Assembly: GCA_001730085.1 (NCBI GenBank)
Contig: MDLB01000106.1
Location: forward strand, 9,997 to 73,996
Source of the DNA: PVC group bacterium (ex Bugula neritina AB1)
Lineage (GTDB): Bacteria > GCA-001730085
Reading direction: 5' to 3'
Length of the DNA: 64,000 nt
Position numbers and translations under genes: made by a program. Numbering within the stretch: position 1 is the first letter of the stretch; the number at the start of each line of letters is the position of its first letter. Below the pieces are notes generated by a model. The model did no database searches. It saw nothing but the letters and a program-made list of their open reading frames with translations, and was not told where the DNA came from. Shown piece by piece: positions 53,710 to 63,284 of the stretch.

Positions 53710-55047
53710 ATGATGAACGTCTTTGTTGAACAAGTGAGTCCTTGTAAAAAGCGTGTTTCTGTTGATTTTGAGCATGAAGATGTTAAAGATGTATTAAATC
53801 ATGTCCTAGGGTCTTTTTCTAAAAATGCTCAATTGCCAGGTTTTCGCAAAGGGAAAGTTCCTCTTTCCATGGTTGAGAAATGTTTTAAGAAAGAGTTGGA
53901 TCAAGAATGTAAAACTCACCTTTTTCGAGAAACATATCCCGATATTATTCAAAAAAATGAACTAGAACCTTTATTTGATCCTATTGTAGAAGAGTTTTCT
54001 TTGGAAGCGAACTCCCCTATGAAGTTAGTTTTTCTTATCGAAGAGAAACCTGATTTTGATTTAGTCAAATATAAAAATCTTGAATTGAAAAAAAATGAAT
54101 ATATTTGTACCGACGACTTTTTTGAAAAGAATTTTCGCCGAGTACTTTTCTCTAACTTTGAGTTCAAAAGAAGAGAAGAGGAAGAGGAAGCTGTTGTTGT
54201 AGATGGTGATTTTTGTCATCTTAGCTATACTATTCTTTTGGATGATGAGGAAATTTTGAAAAGAGAGAGATACGGTTTTTTTGTTGGTGAAAAAAGTGAC
54301 TTTCGATCAGAAGGATGGCATGTTGACTGTGATGGAATGAGCATTCCTGTTGCAGGCTTAAAGGTTGGTCAAGAAGAGACTTTTGATGTGACTTTGCCAG
54401 AAGATTCTTTTGATGAAAAATATGCAGGTCAAAAGGCTAAACTTCAACTTTTGGTCACAGATATTTTCTTTAAAGACGATCTAGATGAATTTTTACAAGA
54501 AAACGATGAAAATAAAGACCTTGAATCTTTTAGGCAAAATGTGAAAGAGCAGACCGTTGATATGTTTGCTAGACAAACAATGGAAGCTTTAGATGCGACT
54601 GTTTTTGAAGAGTTGCTCCGTTTGAATCCCTTGGAGTTTGTTCCAGAGTCTTTGGTTCAAAACTGGGAAATTTTACTCATGAGAAAACGGATGAATGATA
54701 TGCTTAAAGAAGGTCAGGATATGAAAAATGTTGAGCTTCAACTGAGTAAATCTAAAGATTATTTTCACGAAAAAGCTGAAGAAATGGCTAAAATAGATCT
54801 TTTAATAGAAAAAATTGTGGAAGAAGAAGACATATCTTTGTCCGAAGATGAGCTAATAGACTATGCTCGTAGAATGAAGAAAGAGGGTGATAGACAGGGT
54901 TATGAAGATTTTTATGAAGGTCATCCAGAGGAGAAAATTCTAATTGAGCTTCGTCAGAAATTACTCCGTGGGTTATCTCAGGAGAAAGTTTTATCTTTTG
55001 TGAAAGAACAAGCTACGGTTGTTTCTGAGAATAAAGAAATATCTTGA
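53710..55047 (+). CDS. tig: Trigger factor
   Basis: A ribosome-bound chaperone of 445 residues. The ribosome-docking motif is AQLPGFRKGKVPLSM near residue 38-52, the PPIase (FKBP-like) domain includes PVAGLKVGQEETFDVTLPED at about residue 215-240, and the helical C-terminal domain follows. It is notably acidic overall. A second ATG follows at 53713. It leads the tig-clpP-clpX-lon protein-quality cluster and may be partly transcribed from the tRNA promoter. Confidence 0.95.
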   Translation: MMNVFVEQVSPCKKRVSVDFEHEDVKDVLNHVLGSFSKNAQLPGFRKGKVPLSMVEKCFKKELDQECKTHLFRETYPDIIQKNELEPLFDPIVEEFSLEANSPMKLVFLIEEKPDFDLVKYKNLELKKNEYICTDDFFEKNFRRVLFSNFEFKRREEEEEAVVVDGDFCHLSYTILLDDEEILKRERYGFFVGEKSDFRSEGWHVDCDGMSIPVAGLKVGQEETFDVTLPEDSFDEKYAGQKAKLQLLVTDIFFKDDLDEFLQENDENKDLESFRQNVKEQTVDMFARQTMEALDATVFEELLRLNPLEFVPESLVQNWEILLMRKRMNDMLKEGQDMKNVELQLSKSKDYFHEKAEEMAKIDLLIEKIVEEEDISLSEDELIDYARRMKKEGDRQGYEDFYEGHPEEKILIELRQKLLRGLSQEKVLSFVKEQATVVSENKEIS

Positions 55048-55098
55048 GAAGTTGTGAAGACGGGTATTTGAAAAAAATCAAAGAGGGAGATACTGTTT

Positions 55099-55701
55099 AT
55101 GTCGATACTAGTTCCAATGGTTGTTGAAAGATCTGAAAGAGGTGAGCGTTCTTACGATATTTATTCTCGGCTTTTGAAAGATCGGATTATTTTTATTGGT
55201 ACTCCTATTGATGATAACGTGGCAAATATAGTTATCGCTCAATTGCTTTTTTTGCAAATGGAGGATGCTCATAAAGATATCCACCTTTATATTAATTCTC
55301 CTGGAGGTTCTGTTACGGCGGGCTTGGCTATGTACGATACGATGCAATTTGTTAAATGTGATGTCACAACCTACTGTTTAGGACAATGCGCCAGTATGGG
55401 TGCAGTTCTTTTGGCAGCAGGTACAGCCGGTAAAAGATATGCTTTGCCCAATTCACGTGTTATGATTCACCAGCCTTGGGGAGGTGTGCAGGGGACGGCT
55501 TCCGATATTAGTATTCAAGCCAACGAGATTTTGAAAATGAAAGAAAAACTTAATGGTATTCTTGCTCATCATTGTGGTCGTTCAATAGAAGATCTTGAGA
55601 AAGATACAGATAGGGATAAGTTTTTATCGGCAGAAGAAGCTTGTAAATATGGCTTGGTTGATGAAGTTCTTTCTTTTCAGGCTAAGGATAATAAAGAGTA
55701 A
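55099..55701 (+). CDS. clpP: ATP-dependent Clp protease proteolytic subunit
   Basis: A 200-residue serine protease forming the double heptamer with ClpX. The catalytic Ser is in [13 protein letters not shown], the His in [11 protein letters not shown], and the Asp is about 50 residues later in the [13 protein letters not shown] segment. The N-terminal [20 protein letters not shown] is standard. AGGGAG lies upstream of ATG 55099. Confidence 0.98.
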   Translation: MSILVPMVVERSERGERSYDIYSRLLKDRIIFIGTPIDDNVANIVIAQLLFLQMEDAHKDIHLYINSPGGSVTAGLAMYDTMQFVKCDVTTYCLGQCASMGAVLLAAGTAGKRYALPNSRVMIHQPWGGVQGTASDISIQANEILKMKEKLNGILAHHCGRSIEDLEKDTDRDKFLSAEEACKYGLVDEVLSFQAKDNKE

Positions 55702-55726
55702 CCCCTAGATTGAAAGAGTTTTTGTC

Positions 55727-57019
55727 ATGTTAAAGTGTTCTTTTTGTTCAAAGTCACAAAGCGAAGTTTCTAAGTTGATCACAGGTCCGGATGTTTCTAT
55801 TTGTGATGAATGTGTTTTTTTATGCATGGATGTTGTGGAAGAAGACTCTTTGGAAAAACGTTCAACTGGTGCTAAAAAAAAGCCAACCTCAGGGGAAAAT
55901 TTGCCTCTTATTGATTTTAAAAACATGCCTAAACCCGAAGCTCTTAAGTCTCTTTTAGATGAGTATGTTATAGGCCACAATGAGACAAAGAAAAAATTGT
56001 CTGTAGCCGTTTATAATCATTATAAAAGATTACAATATAACCAGAATCAAGATGGAGATGTTGAACTTGAAAAAGCGAATCTTCTTTTGATAGGGTCAAC
56101 GGGGAGTGGTAAGACTTATTTAGCAAAAACATTGGCGCAACTTTTAGATGTTCCCTTTGCTATTGCTGATGCAACAACTTTGACCGAAGCTGGCTATGTC
56201 GGAGAAGATGTTGAGAATATCATTTTGAGACTTTTGCAAAGTTCTGAGTTTAATGTGGAAAGGGCTCAAAGAGGTATTGTATATATTGATGAAGTTGATA
56301 AAATCGCTAGGACGACAGATAATTTGTCAATAACACGAGATGTTTCTGGAGAAGGTGTTCAGCAAGCACTTTTGAAGCTTTTAGAAGGACATGAAATCAA
56401 TGTGCCTCCTCAAGGAGGTAGGAAGCATCCTCAACAAGAATATATTCAAGTAGATACTTCTCAGATTCTATTTATTGCAGGAGGAACTTTTGCAGGTCTT
56501 GAGAATCTGATCAGTAATCGATTGGGAAAAAGTAGTATTGGCTACCTTGCTGATGATCAGTTGGAACAAAAAGATAAAAATGATGACCGAGAATACCTTT
56601 TGAGTCATTTGATGCCTGAGGATTTGGTGAGATTTGGCCTTATCCCAGAGTTTATAGGTCGTTTGCCTGTTATAACAACGTTAGCTTCTTTGGAGAAAAA
56701 AGACTTGGTGCGTATTTTGGTTGAGCCCAAAAATGCTTTAATAAAACAGTATCAAGCTTTTTTTGAGATGGAGGAAGTTGAGTTGATTTTCACTAAAAAG
56801 TCTCTTGAGGAAGTGGCTTCAAAGGCTTTGGAGCAAAAAACAGGAGCTAGAGGCTTGAGAGGTATTATTGAGAATATTTTATTGGATGAAATGTATAGCT
56901 TGCCATCCTCTGATAAACCTGTTGAGAAATGTTTGGTTGATGAGGAAGTTGTTTTAGGCGAAAAGAAACCTATTCGGACTTTTCTTAAAGAGACGGCAAC
57001 AGATCCGAGAGTGGCTTGA
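55727..57019 (+). CDS. clpX: ATP-dependent Clp protease ATP-binding subunit ClpX
   Basis: A 430-residue AAA+ unfoldase. The zinc-binding domain is CSFCSKSQ with CDEC, Walker A is [15 protein letters not shown], Walker B is [11 protein letters not shown], and the sensor and pore features include [10 protein letters not shown] and [14 protein letters not shown]. It feeds substrates to ClpP, encoded directly upstream. The lon frame opens at its last codons. Confidence 0.98.
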   Translation: MLKCSFCSKSQSEVSKLITGPDVSICDECVFLCMDVVEEDSLEKRSTGAKKKPTSGENLPLIDFKNMPKPEALKSLLDEYVIGHNETKKKLSVAVYNHYKRLQYNQNQDGDVELEKANLLLIGSTGSGKTYLAKTLAQLLDVPFAIADATTLTEAGYVGEDVENIILRLLQSSEFNVERAQRGIVYIDEVDKIARTTDNLSITRDVSGEGVQQALLKLLEGHEINVPPQGGRKHPQQEYIQVDTSQILFIAGGTFAGLENLISNRLGKSSIGYLADDQLEQKDKNDDREYLLSHLMPEDLVRFGLIPEFIGRLPVITTLASLEKKDLVRILVEPKNALIKQYQAFFEMEEVELIFTKKSLEEVASKALEQKTGARGLRGIIENILLDEMYSLPSSDKPVEKCLVDEEVVLGEKKPIRTFLKETATDPRVA

Positions 57020-57024
57020 TTTTG

Positions 57025-59403
57025 ATGGCTTCGAAGGACACACATTCAGAGATAGATCTTCCTCTTTTGACACTGAGAGATACAGTTGTTTTTCCCCTGG
57101 TAAAGGTTCCTCTTTTGATCGGTAGAAAAACATCTCTCCTTGCAGTTAAACAGGGTCTTTCAGCTGATGATTCATCGATTTTAATTGTTGCGCAAAAAAA
57201 TATGCATGTTGATGTTCCAACAGTAAAAGATGTCCACACTGTTGGAGTTAAGGCTAAAATTGTTGAAAACGATTGGTTGCCAGATCGCAGTTTGAGCATG
57301 ATTGTAGAAGCAAGTCATACGGTTAAGTTGAAAGATATTAATAGGGATGAGGAGAGAGGTCTTTTCGCATCTTTCGAGATTTTGTCAACAACTATTGATG
57401 AGAGTACAGAGCTTTTAGCTTTACAAAGAACTCTATTGGAGCAATTTTCTGAATATATTCAACTGATGGGGCGTTCGTTAGAAGATGTTTCTTTGGATGT
57501 TTTACGTGGGAAAGATGCCCCAGAGTGGATCACAAACTTTATTGTGACATTTATTGATATTTCTGTTGAAGACAAGCAAGAGCTTCTTGAGGAAATATCT
57601 CTTCAAAAAAGAATGCATATGGCTAGTTTGCGAATCCAAAAAGAGATAGATATTTTGCGGATGCAAAATAAAATCATGGGGGATGTTCGGAATCAAATCG
57701 ATAAAAGTCAGAAAGAATATATATTACATGAGCAAATGAAGGCTATATCTAAAGAACTTGGAGAAAAAGCTACATTTGTTCATGATGAAAATCAAGAGCT
57801 TCAGGATCTTTTAGAAAAAACAAAATTGCCCAAAGATGTTAAAACTTATATTGAGAAAGAGATCCATAAACTTGGGGCTATGATGCCTCATTTGCCTGAA
57901 GCTGCCACAATAAGACATCACGTTGAATTGATTTTGAGTTTGCCGTGGTTTGACAGTTCCGAAGAACAACTTGATATGACCAAAGCTTTTGAAATCCTAG
58001 AAAAAGGACATTATGGCTTGCAAGATCCTAAGGATAGGATTTTAGAATATATTGCTGTTTCAAAGCTAGTTCCAAAGGGAAGAGGCACTGTTCTATGTTT
58101 GGTCGGGGCACCCGGAGTGGGTAAAACATCTTTAGCGAAATCTATGGCAGAAGCGATGGCTAGGTGTTTTGTTCGAATCCCTTTAGGTGGAGTAAGAGAT
58201 GAAGCAGATATTCGTGGACATAGGAAAACTTATGTTGGGGCGATGCCTAGTAAAATCATACAGGCTTTGAAAAAATGTGGCAAAAATAACCCTCTTATTT
58301 TGTTAGATGAGATTGACAAAATGGGGCATGATTTTCAGGGTGATCCGGCTGCAGCTCTGCTTGAGGTTTTAGATCCGGAACAGAATGAGCAATTCCAAGA
58401 TCACTACTTAGGTTTAGGCTTTGATTTGTCTAATGTTATATTTGTCGCCACAGCGAATAATGAATATGATATTCCCTATGCTTTGCATGACCGTATGGAA
58501 ATGATTCGCTTGGAGGGATATACGGAGCAAGATAAGTTAAAGATAGCTGAAAAATTTTTAATCGTTAATCAAATAAAAAACAATGGCTTAGAAAAAGATA
58601 ATAAAGCTGACCATAAGTGTCCATCTGTGATTTTTCATGAAGAGACTCTTTTACAAATTATTCGTGAATACACACGTGAGGCAGGCGTTAGAGAGTTAGA
58701 CAGGATGCTTGCCAAAATTTCTCGTAAAATCGCTAAGAAATTTGTTCAAGGTGAATTAAAGAGAAAAAGGAAGCTTCATATTAGAAACAAAGATTTAGTA
58801 GACTATTTAGGGGTTCCTTCTTTTTTTTATAGTAAGACTGCCAAAAAAGGCTCGATTGGTGTTGTTATGGGATTGGCTTGGACATCGGCGGGTGGAGATG
58901 TTCTTCCGATAGAGGCAACGAAAATGAAGGGGAAAAATAGGCTTATTTTAACAGGTCACTTGGGTGAGGTTATGCAAGAATCGGGGCAGGCAGCGTTAAG
59001 TTATTTGCGTACACATGCTGAGTATTTAGATTTGGACCCTAACTTTTATGATAATTATGAGTTGCATATTCATGCGCCGGAGGGGGCAATACCTAAAGAT
59101 GGTCCATCAGCAGGGATAACTTTGGCCTGTGCTTTATACTCTGTTTTGAGTGAAAAGGTGATGCCGTCTGATATTGCTATGACGGGAGAGATAACACTTA
59201 CAGGTAAGGTTTTAAAGATTGGCGGTTTAAAATCAAAGCTTTTGGCTGCGAAACGTTCTAAAATAGCAAAAGTTATAATGCCAGAAGAGAATAAAAAGAA
59301 TTACGAAGAAATACCTGCAGAGTTAAAAAAAGATCTTCAAGTTCACTTTGTTTCTCATGTCAGAGAAGTTTTAGATATTTGTTTTCAACGAAAAATGAAT
59401 TAG
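57025..59403 (+). CDS. lon: ATP-dependent protease Lon
   Basis: A 792-residue Lon protease. The N-terminal substrate domain has LPLLTLRDTVVFPLVKVPLL, Walker A is LVGAPGVGKTSLAKSMAEA, Walker B is NPLILLDEIDKMG, and the catalytic dyad is Ser in PKDGPSAGITLA and Lys in TGKVLKIGGLKSKLL. ATG 57025 is taken as the start; TTG codons at 57016 and 57022 are in frame just upstream. Confidence 0.98.
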   Translation: MASKDTHSEIDLPLLTLRDTVVFPLVKVPLLIGRKTSLLAVKQGLSADDSSILIVAQKNMHVDVPTVKDVHTVGVKAKIVENDWLPDRSLSMIVEASHTVKLKDINRDEERGLFASFEILSTTIDESTELLALQRTLLEQFSEYIQLMGRSLEDVSLDVLRGKDAPEWITNFIVTFIDISVEDKQELLEEISLQKRMHMASLRIQKEIDILRMQNKIMGDVRNQIDKSQKEYILHEQMKAISKELGEKATFVHDENQELQDLLEKTKLPKDVKTYIEKEIHKLGAMMPHLPEAATIRHHVELILSLPWFDSSEEQLDMTKAFEILEKGHYGLQDPKDRILEYIAVSKLVPKGRGTVLCLVGAPGVGKTSLAKSMAEAMARCFVRIPLGGVRDEADIRGHRKTYVGAMPSKIIQALKKCGKNNPLILLDEIDKMGHDFQGDPAAALLEVLDPEQNEQFQDHYLGLGFDLSNVIFVATANNEYDIPYALHDRMEMIRLEGYTEQDKLKIAEKFLIVNQIKNNGLEKDNKADHKCPSVIFHEETLLQIIREYTREAGVRELDRMLAKISRKIAKKFVQGELKRKRKLHIRNKDLVDYLGVPSFFYSKTAKKGSIGVVMGLAWTSAGGDVLPIEATKMKGKNRLILTGHLGEVMQESGQAALSYLRTHAEYLDLDPNFYDNYELHIHAPEGAIPKDGPSAGITLACALYSVLSEKVMPSDIAMTGEITLTGKVLKIGGLKSKLLAAKRSKIAKVIMPEENKKNYEEIPAELKKDLQVHFVSHVREVLDICFQRKMN

Positions 59404-59418
59404 CGAGGTATAGCTTTT

Positions 59419-60300
59419 GTGAAAAGTATGACAGGATATGGTTTTGCTCAAAAAAACTTTGATGGGCGTGTTCTTTGTGTTGAAATAAAATCTGTTAACA
59501 AAAAACATGTTGATATTTTTTTTAAAATGTGTCGAGATTTTTTAAGTTATGAAGACACGTTAAAAAAAAATATTTTAAATAAAATCAAAAGAGGTAGAGT
59601 GTCTGTTCATATTTTTTTTGACAAAGAAGCTTCTTCAGAAAAGGTAGAAATAAGTTTAAATAAAGATCTTGCACGTCAAAGTTATGATTTGATTCAAGAA
59701 CTTTTGAAGGATCTAAACTTGAAGCAAGAAGTCCCTATTCAGCATTATCCCAAATTTCAAGATTTCTTTCAAAACCCTATAGCGAATGATCGCAAAATTC
59801 TTTCTGTTGAAGAGCTTTCAGATGTTTTAGATTCAGCGTTAGACCTTTTTGATCAAGCTCGATTGAAAGAAGGAGCTTGCTTGCAAAAAGATCTTTTACA
59901 AAGAATTTTTTCTGTACAAGAAATGTTTAATCAAATCGAAGGAAGAGTTGATCTTGTAAAAAATGCTTACCGTGAGCAAATAGAGAAGAATGTTCGAGAC
60001 TTGGTTAAAGACTTAAGATTTGATGAAGGTCGAGTACTCACGGAGGTCGCTATTTTTGCTAATAAGATCGATATTTCGGAAGAAATCACTCGGTTTAATA
60101 TACACATAAATAACTTTAAAGATAGTGTGGAAAATGCGAAAGACGCTGTGGGGCGCCGATTTGACTTTCTTTTACAGGAGCTTCATAGAGAAATAAATAC
60201 CATTTCTAGCAAGTGCTCAGATGCAAAAATATCTGAGCTTGCCGTAGATATTAAGTGTGAACTGGAAAAAATACGAGAACAAGTTCAAAATATTGAATAA
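59419..60300 (+). CDS. yicC: YicC family endoribonuclease
   Basis: A 293-residue protein with the family start MKSMTGYGFAQ (GTG start at 59419, GAGG about 10 bases upstream) and the conserved C-terminal DUF1732 part, ending LQELHREINTISSKCSDAKI. YicC homologues are RNases. Here it lies between lon and gmk; the short RemA/DUF370 gene often found beside gmk is absent. Confidence 0.93.
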   Translation: MKSMTGYGFAQKNFDGRVLCVEIKSVNKKHVDIFFKMCRDFLSYEDTLKKNILNKIKRGRVSVHIFFDKEASSEKVEISLNKDLARQSYDLIQELLKDLNLKQEVPIQHYPKFQDFFQNPIANDRKILSVEELSDVLDSALDLFDQARLKEGACLQKDLLQRIFSVQEMFNQIEGRVDLVKNAYREQIEKNVRDLVKDLRFDEGRVLTEVAIFANKIDISEEITRFNIHINNFKDSVENAKDAVGRRFDFLLQELHREINTISSKCSDAKISELAVDIKCELEKIREQVQNIE

Positions 60301-60430
60301 AGCTTAATATGAAAGCCTTGAAAAGTTTTTCTGATATTTTTTGCAAAATTTTTCAGAAAGAAGCTATATGAAAGGCGTGGAGTTTTTTTAAATTAATGTA
60401 TAATATCTTTGATCATAGGGTTTAAAAATA

Positions 60431-61048
60431 GTGATAAAAAACTCTAATAAGGGTCTCTTTGTTGTATTATCAGCTCCTTCGGGAACAGGTAAGACAACAA
60501 TTAAAAACCGACTTTTACAGAAAGACTCTTTTGAATTTTCTGTTTCATATACTACAAGGGAGTTGCGCTCGGGAGAAAAAGATGGAAAAGACTATCACTT
60601 TGTGAGTCGTGATATCTTTGAAAAAAAAATCATTGCGGGTGAATTTTTAGAGTATGCAGAAGTTCATGGTGCCTATTATGGAACATGTATTGATTCATTG
60701 AAACCTCTTCTGGAGGGGATAAATGTTTTGTTAGATATAGATGTTCAAGGGTATTTGCAAGTCAAAAAAAAATACGAAAATGCTTTGGGCATATTTATTT
60801 TTCCTCCATCTTTGTTGGAGTTACGAAGCCGCTTAGAAAGTCGAGGCTTAAACACAGCTACAGATATAGAAACTAGGTTGAAAAATGCTAAGGAAGAAAT
60901 TCTAAATTGGGATCGATATGATTATGCGGTTCTCAATGATGAAGTTGAAAATACGACTAAAACGATCCATGGGATTGTTTTAGCCGAACAAAGTTCTGTT
61001 AAACGAAAACGGTGGGAGATTAATACTGATGCTTTCAATAAGTCTTGA
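60431..61048 (+). CDS. gmk: Guanylate kinase
   Basis: A 205-residue enzyme phosphorylating GMP to GDP. P-loop LSAPSGTGKTTIKNRLL, the GMP-binding region SVSYTTRELRSGEKDGKDYH, and LLDIDVQGYLQVK are present. GTG start at 60431 (IKNSNKGLFVVLSAPSG). It overlaps rpoZ by 20 bases. Confidence 0.97.
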   Translation: MIKNSNKGLFVVLSAPSGTGKTTIKNRLLQKDSFEFSVSYTTRELRSGEKDGKDYHFVSRDIFEKKIIAGEFLEYAEVHGAYYGTCIDSLKPLLEGINVLLDIDVQGYLQVKKKYENALGIFIFPPSLLELRSRLESRGLNTATDIETRLKNAKEEILNWDRYDYAVLNDEVENTTKTIHGIVLAEQSSVKRKRWEINTDAFNKS

Positions 61049-61268
61049 TAGATGTAAAGGCGAAGGAATTTTTCGGATGTGTACGTTAGCTGCACGGCGG
61101 TCACAAGACCTTTCTCAGGGAGCGATCCCTTTATTAAAACATGACCCTTCCCTTAAAGTGACAACGCTTGCTTTAAGAGAAGTTCTGGGTGGATTTGTTT
61201 TTGAAAAAGTTTCGAATGAAAATGAAGAAATAAGTTCAGCGACTCTTGAAGAGGAATCGGATGCCTAA
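61029..61268 (+). CDS. rpoZ: RNA polymerase omega subunit
   Basis: A 79-residue protein resembling omega in RMCTLAARRSQDLSQGAIPL and TLALREVLGGF. It stabilises the beta-prime subunit. GGGAG lies 11 bases before ATG 61029. The gmk-rpoZ-coaC order supports the call, as the sequence is short and divergent. Confidence 0.85.
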   Translation: MLSISLDRCKGEGIFRMCTLAARRSQDLSQGAIPLLKHDPSLKVTTLALREVLGGFVFEKVSNENEEISSATLEEESDA

Positions 61269-61794
61269 AAATATCCTTTTAGGAATATCGGGCTGTATTT
61301 CTGCCTATAAAATGCCAGAGTATGTTCGATTTTTTATAAAAAAAGGTTACGAAGTTAAGGTTATTTTAACTTCGTGTGCTCAAAAGTTTGTCACGGAAAC
61401 AACCTTGGCAACTCTTTCGCGAAATCCTGTGTATATAGACATCTTTGCTCCTGAAAATGGATGGATGCCACAGCATATTGCTTTGGCTCAGTGGGCGGAT
61501 GTTTTTCTTTGTGCGCCACTTTCGGCTGACATGTTGAGTAAAGTGGCTTCCGGATTTTCAAATGATCTTTTGTTAGCGACATTATTGGCATATGAAGGAT
61601 CTGTTGTTTTATGTCCGTCTATGAATGATGTGATGTATAAAAATGAAGTTATACAGAGTCACTTGAATTCTTTGAAAAAAATAGATAGATATTCCTTTAT
61701 TGAGCCTGTAAAAGGTGATTTGGCTTGCTTGTCTCATGGCATTGGTAGGCTGCCAAGTGTTCAAAATATATACGAAAAGATTATTCTTTTATGA
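61261..61794 (+). CDS. coaC: Phosphopantothenoylcysteine decarboxylase (separate CoaC)
   Basis: A 177-residue flavoprotein for coenzyme A synthesis. Features: ILLGISGCISAYKMPE (FMN binding), the catalytic His in MPQHIALAQWAD, PLSADMLSKVASGFSNDLLL in place of the PASANT motif, and the Cys in GDLACLSHGIGR. ATG 61261 has GAGG six bases upstream and is preferred over the in-frame TTG at 61246. It is usually fused to CoaB; here it stops and the next gene starts in an ATGA overlap. Confidence 0.9.
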   Translation: MPKNILLGISGCISAYKMPEYVRFFIKKGYEVKVILTSCAQKFVTETTLATLSRNPVYIDIFAPENGWMPQHIALAQWADVFLCAPLSADMLSKVASGFSNDLLLATLLAYEGSVVLCPSMNDVMYKNEVIQSHLNSLKKIDRYSFIEPVKGDLACLSHGIGRLPSVQNIYEKIILL

Positions 61795-62429
61795 AAATTT
61801 GTGTAACAGCTGGTCCTACGAGAGAATTTATTGATCCTGTTCGGTTTATTTCGAGTCCGTCTTCAGGGAAGATGGGGTATTTTTTGGCTCAAGAAATGTT
61901 GAAGCAAGGCCATGAAGTGACTTTGATAAGTGGTCCGGTTTCTTTAAAAAAACCGACGGGTATTATAGTGAAATATGTTCAAACAGCTAAAGAAATGAGA
62001 GATCAGGTTGTAAAAGGTATAGCTAACTTTGATGTTCTTGTTATGACAGCAGCTGTATGTGATTACTCTTTGCCAGAAATACATACAAATAAGATCAAAA
62101 AAAATGATTCAGAATTGGTATTATCTTTGGTTGAAAACCCTGATATTCTTAAAGAGGTTTCAAAAGTGGATCATGACGCTTATGTTGTTGGTTTTGCAGC
62201 GGAATCGGAAGACTTGATTGAGAATGCTAGAAAGAAGATGTTTGAAAAAAAATTGAATATGATTGTTGCTAATGATATCACCCAAAAAGAAACAGGCTTT
62301 GCGAGCGATGATTTTGAAGGTTTTATTTTACGTTCGGATGGAAGCCTTGAAAACATTGCTAAATGTTCTAAATCAATAGCTTCTAAATGTATTTTAAAAG
62401 CGATATGTGAGGATATTTGTGAGAGTTGA
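61791..62429 (+). CDS. coaB: Phosphopantothenate-cysteine ligase (separate CoaB)
   Basis: A 212-residue ligase joining cysteine to phosphopantothenate. It begins ICVTAGPTREFIDPVRFISS and SPSSGKMGYFLAQ, has MTAAVCDYS and KIKKN, and ends with the nucleotide-binding region including MIVANDITQKETGFASDD. The product is decarboxylated by the enzyme encoded immediately upstream. The two overlap by 4 bases, so they are translated together although they form separate proteins. Confidence 0.92.
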   Translation: MKICVTAGPTREFIDPVRFISSPSSGKMGYFLAQEMLKQGHEVTLISGPVSLKKPTGIIVKYVQTAKEMRDQVVKGIANFDVLVMTAAVCDYSLPEIHTNKIKKNDSELVLSLVENPDILKEVSKVDHDAYVVGFAAESEDLIENARKKMFEKKLNMIVANDITQKETGFASDDFEGFILRSDGSLENIAKCSKSIASKCILKAICEDICES

Positions 62430-62444
62430 ACTTGGGAGAAACTG

Positions 62445-62777
62445 ATGGGAAAGACTGATAGCTCTACGTTTAAGGAAGGCTTCAAGTTAGATAAAAAAGA
62501 AATCCTTTCTTTGATAATGGATGAAAATGTACATTATGTTTTGAAAGAATTTTCACGTTATGTTGAAGACTATCCAAGCCCGATAGACTTCTGTCTTTGT
62601 TCAAATTGTGTCTTAGATGTTATTGCGTTAACATTGAATAGTTCGCCTAGTCATTACCGGTGTCTCGGAAGGCATGCGCATAGAGAGATGGAGGAAGTTC
62701 AAAGAATATGTCACGATGTGAGAGTAGCGATGAAAAAAGCGATTGTTTTAGTGAAAAAAAGACCTCATCACGGGTGA
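62445..62777 (+). CDS. comFB: Late competence ComFB-family protein
   Basis: A 110-residue protein with the ComFB pattern FCLCSNCVLDVIALTLNSSP preceded by helical VHYVLKEFSRYVEDYPSPID. Two CxxC-spaced cysteines suggest zinc binding. ComFB is linked to competence in Bacillus and to cyclic-dinucleotide binding in some cyanobacterial relatives. GGGAGA lies just before ATG 62445. The role here is unproven; it sits between coaB and ybeY. Confidence 0.75.
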   Translation: MGKTDSSTFKEGFKLDKKEILSLIMDENVHYVLKEFSRYVEDYPSPIDFCLCSNCVLDVIALTLNSSPSHYRCLGRHAHREMEEVQRICHDVRVAMKKAIVLVKKRPHHG

Positions 62778-62786
62778 TGTTCTAAA

Positions 62787-63284
62787 ATGATTTCTGTTTA
62801 TATTCGACGAGTTGGGATTAAAAGGCGAGTTAACTTAAGACTTATAAGGGAACTGGTTTCTTATATTTTAGAACAAGAAGGCAAAGGTGGATCTTCGCTA
62901 TCTATTAAAATTTGTGATCATAAAACGATCCATCGAATGAATAGGCTGTATTTGGATCATGATTGGCCTACAGATGTTTTGGCGTTCCCTATGATAGAAG
63001 ATGGATCAGAGGATTTCTCTGATGTTGAAGAAAGTTATATTGGAGACTGTGTTGTTTCGATGGAGATGGCTTTCGAAAGGTGCAAAGAATTTGACCACTC
63101 TCCCGATGAAGAGCTAGCTTTGTATATTATTCATGCTGTTTTGCACATTTTAGGTTACACAGACAAGGAAACAGAGTGTCGAAAAATCATGAGGGCTAGA
63201 GAAAGCAAATATATGAGAAAATTTCAAGAAAAAATTTTGCATGATAAGTTGATTTATGGAGATTCAAAGTCGTGTTTATTATAG
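62787..63284 (+). CDS. ybeY: Endoribonuclease YbeY
   Basis: A 165-residue rRNA-maturation enzyme with TDVLAFPMIEDG and the zinc motif HAVLHILGYTDKE. The first two His are kept, but the usual third His (GYDHE) is Asp here, which may still bind metal. Start ATG 62787, 9 bases after the comFB-like gene. Its end overlaps the next gene. Confidence 0.93.
   Translation: MISVYIRRVGIKRRVNLRLIRELVSYILEQEGKGGSSLSIKICDHKTIHRMNRLYLDHDWPTDVLAFPMIEDGSEDFSDVEESYIGDCVVSMEMAFERCKEFDHSPDEELALYIIHAVLHILGYTDKETECRKIMRARESKYMRKFQEKILHDKLIYGDSKSCLL

Noticed and set aside
53473-53775. A 100-codon minus-strand frame with GRGDSNPRP and GFEPTHP segments
   Set aside because: This is the familiar false protein obtained by translating the antisense of tRNA genes; it covers tRNA-Leu and tRNA-Gly exactly.
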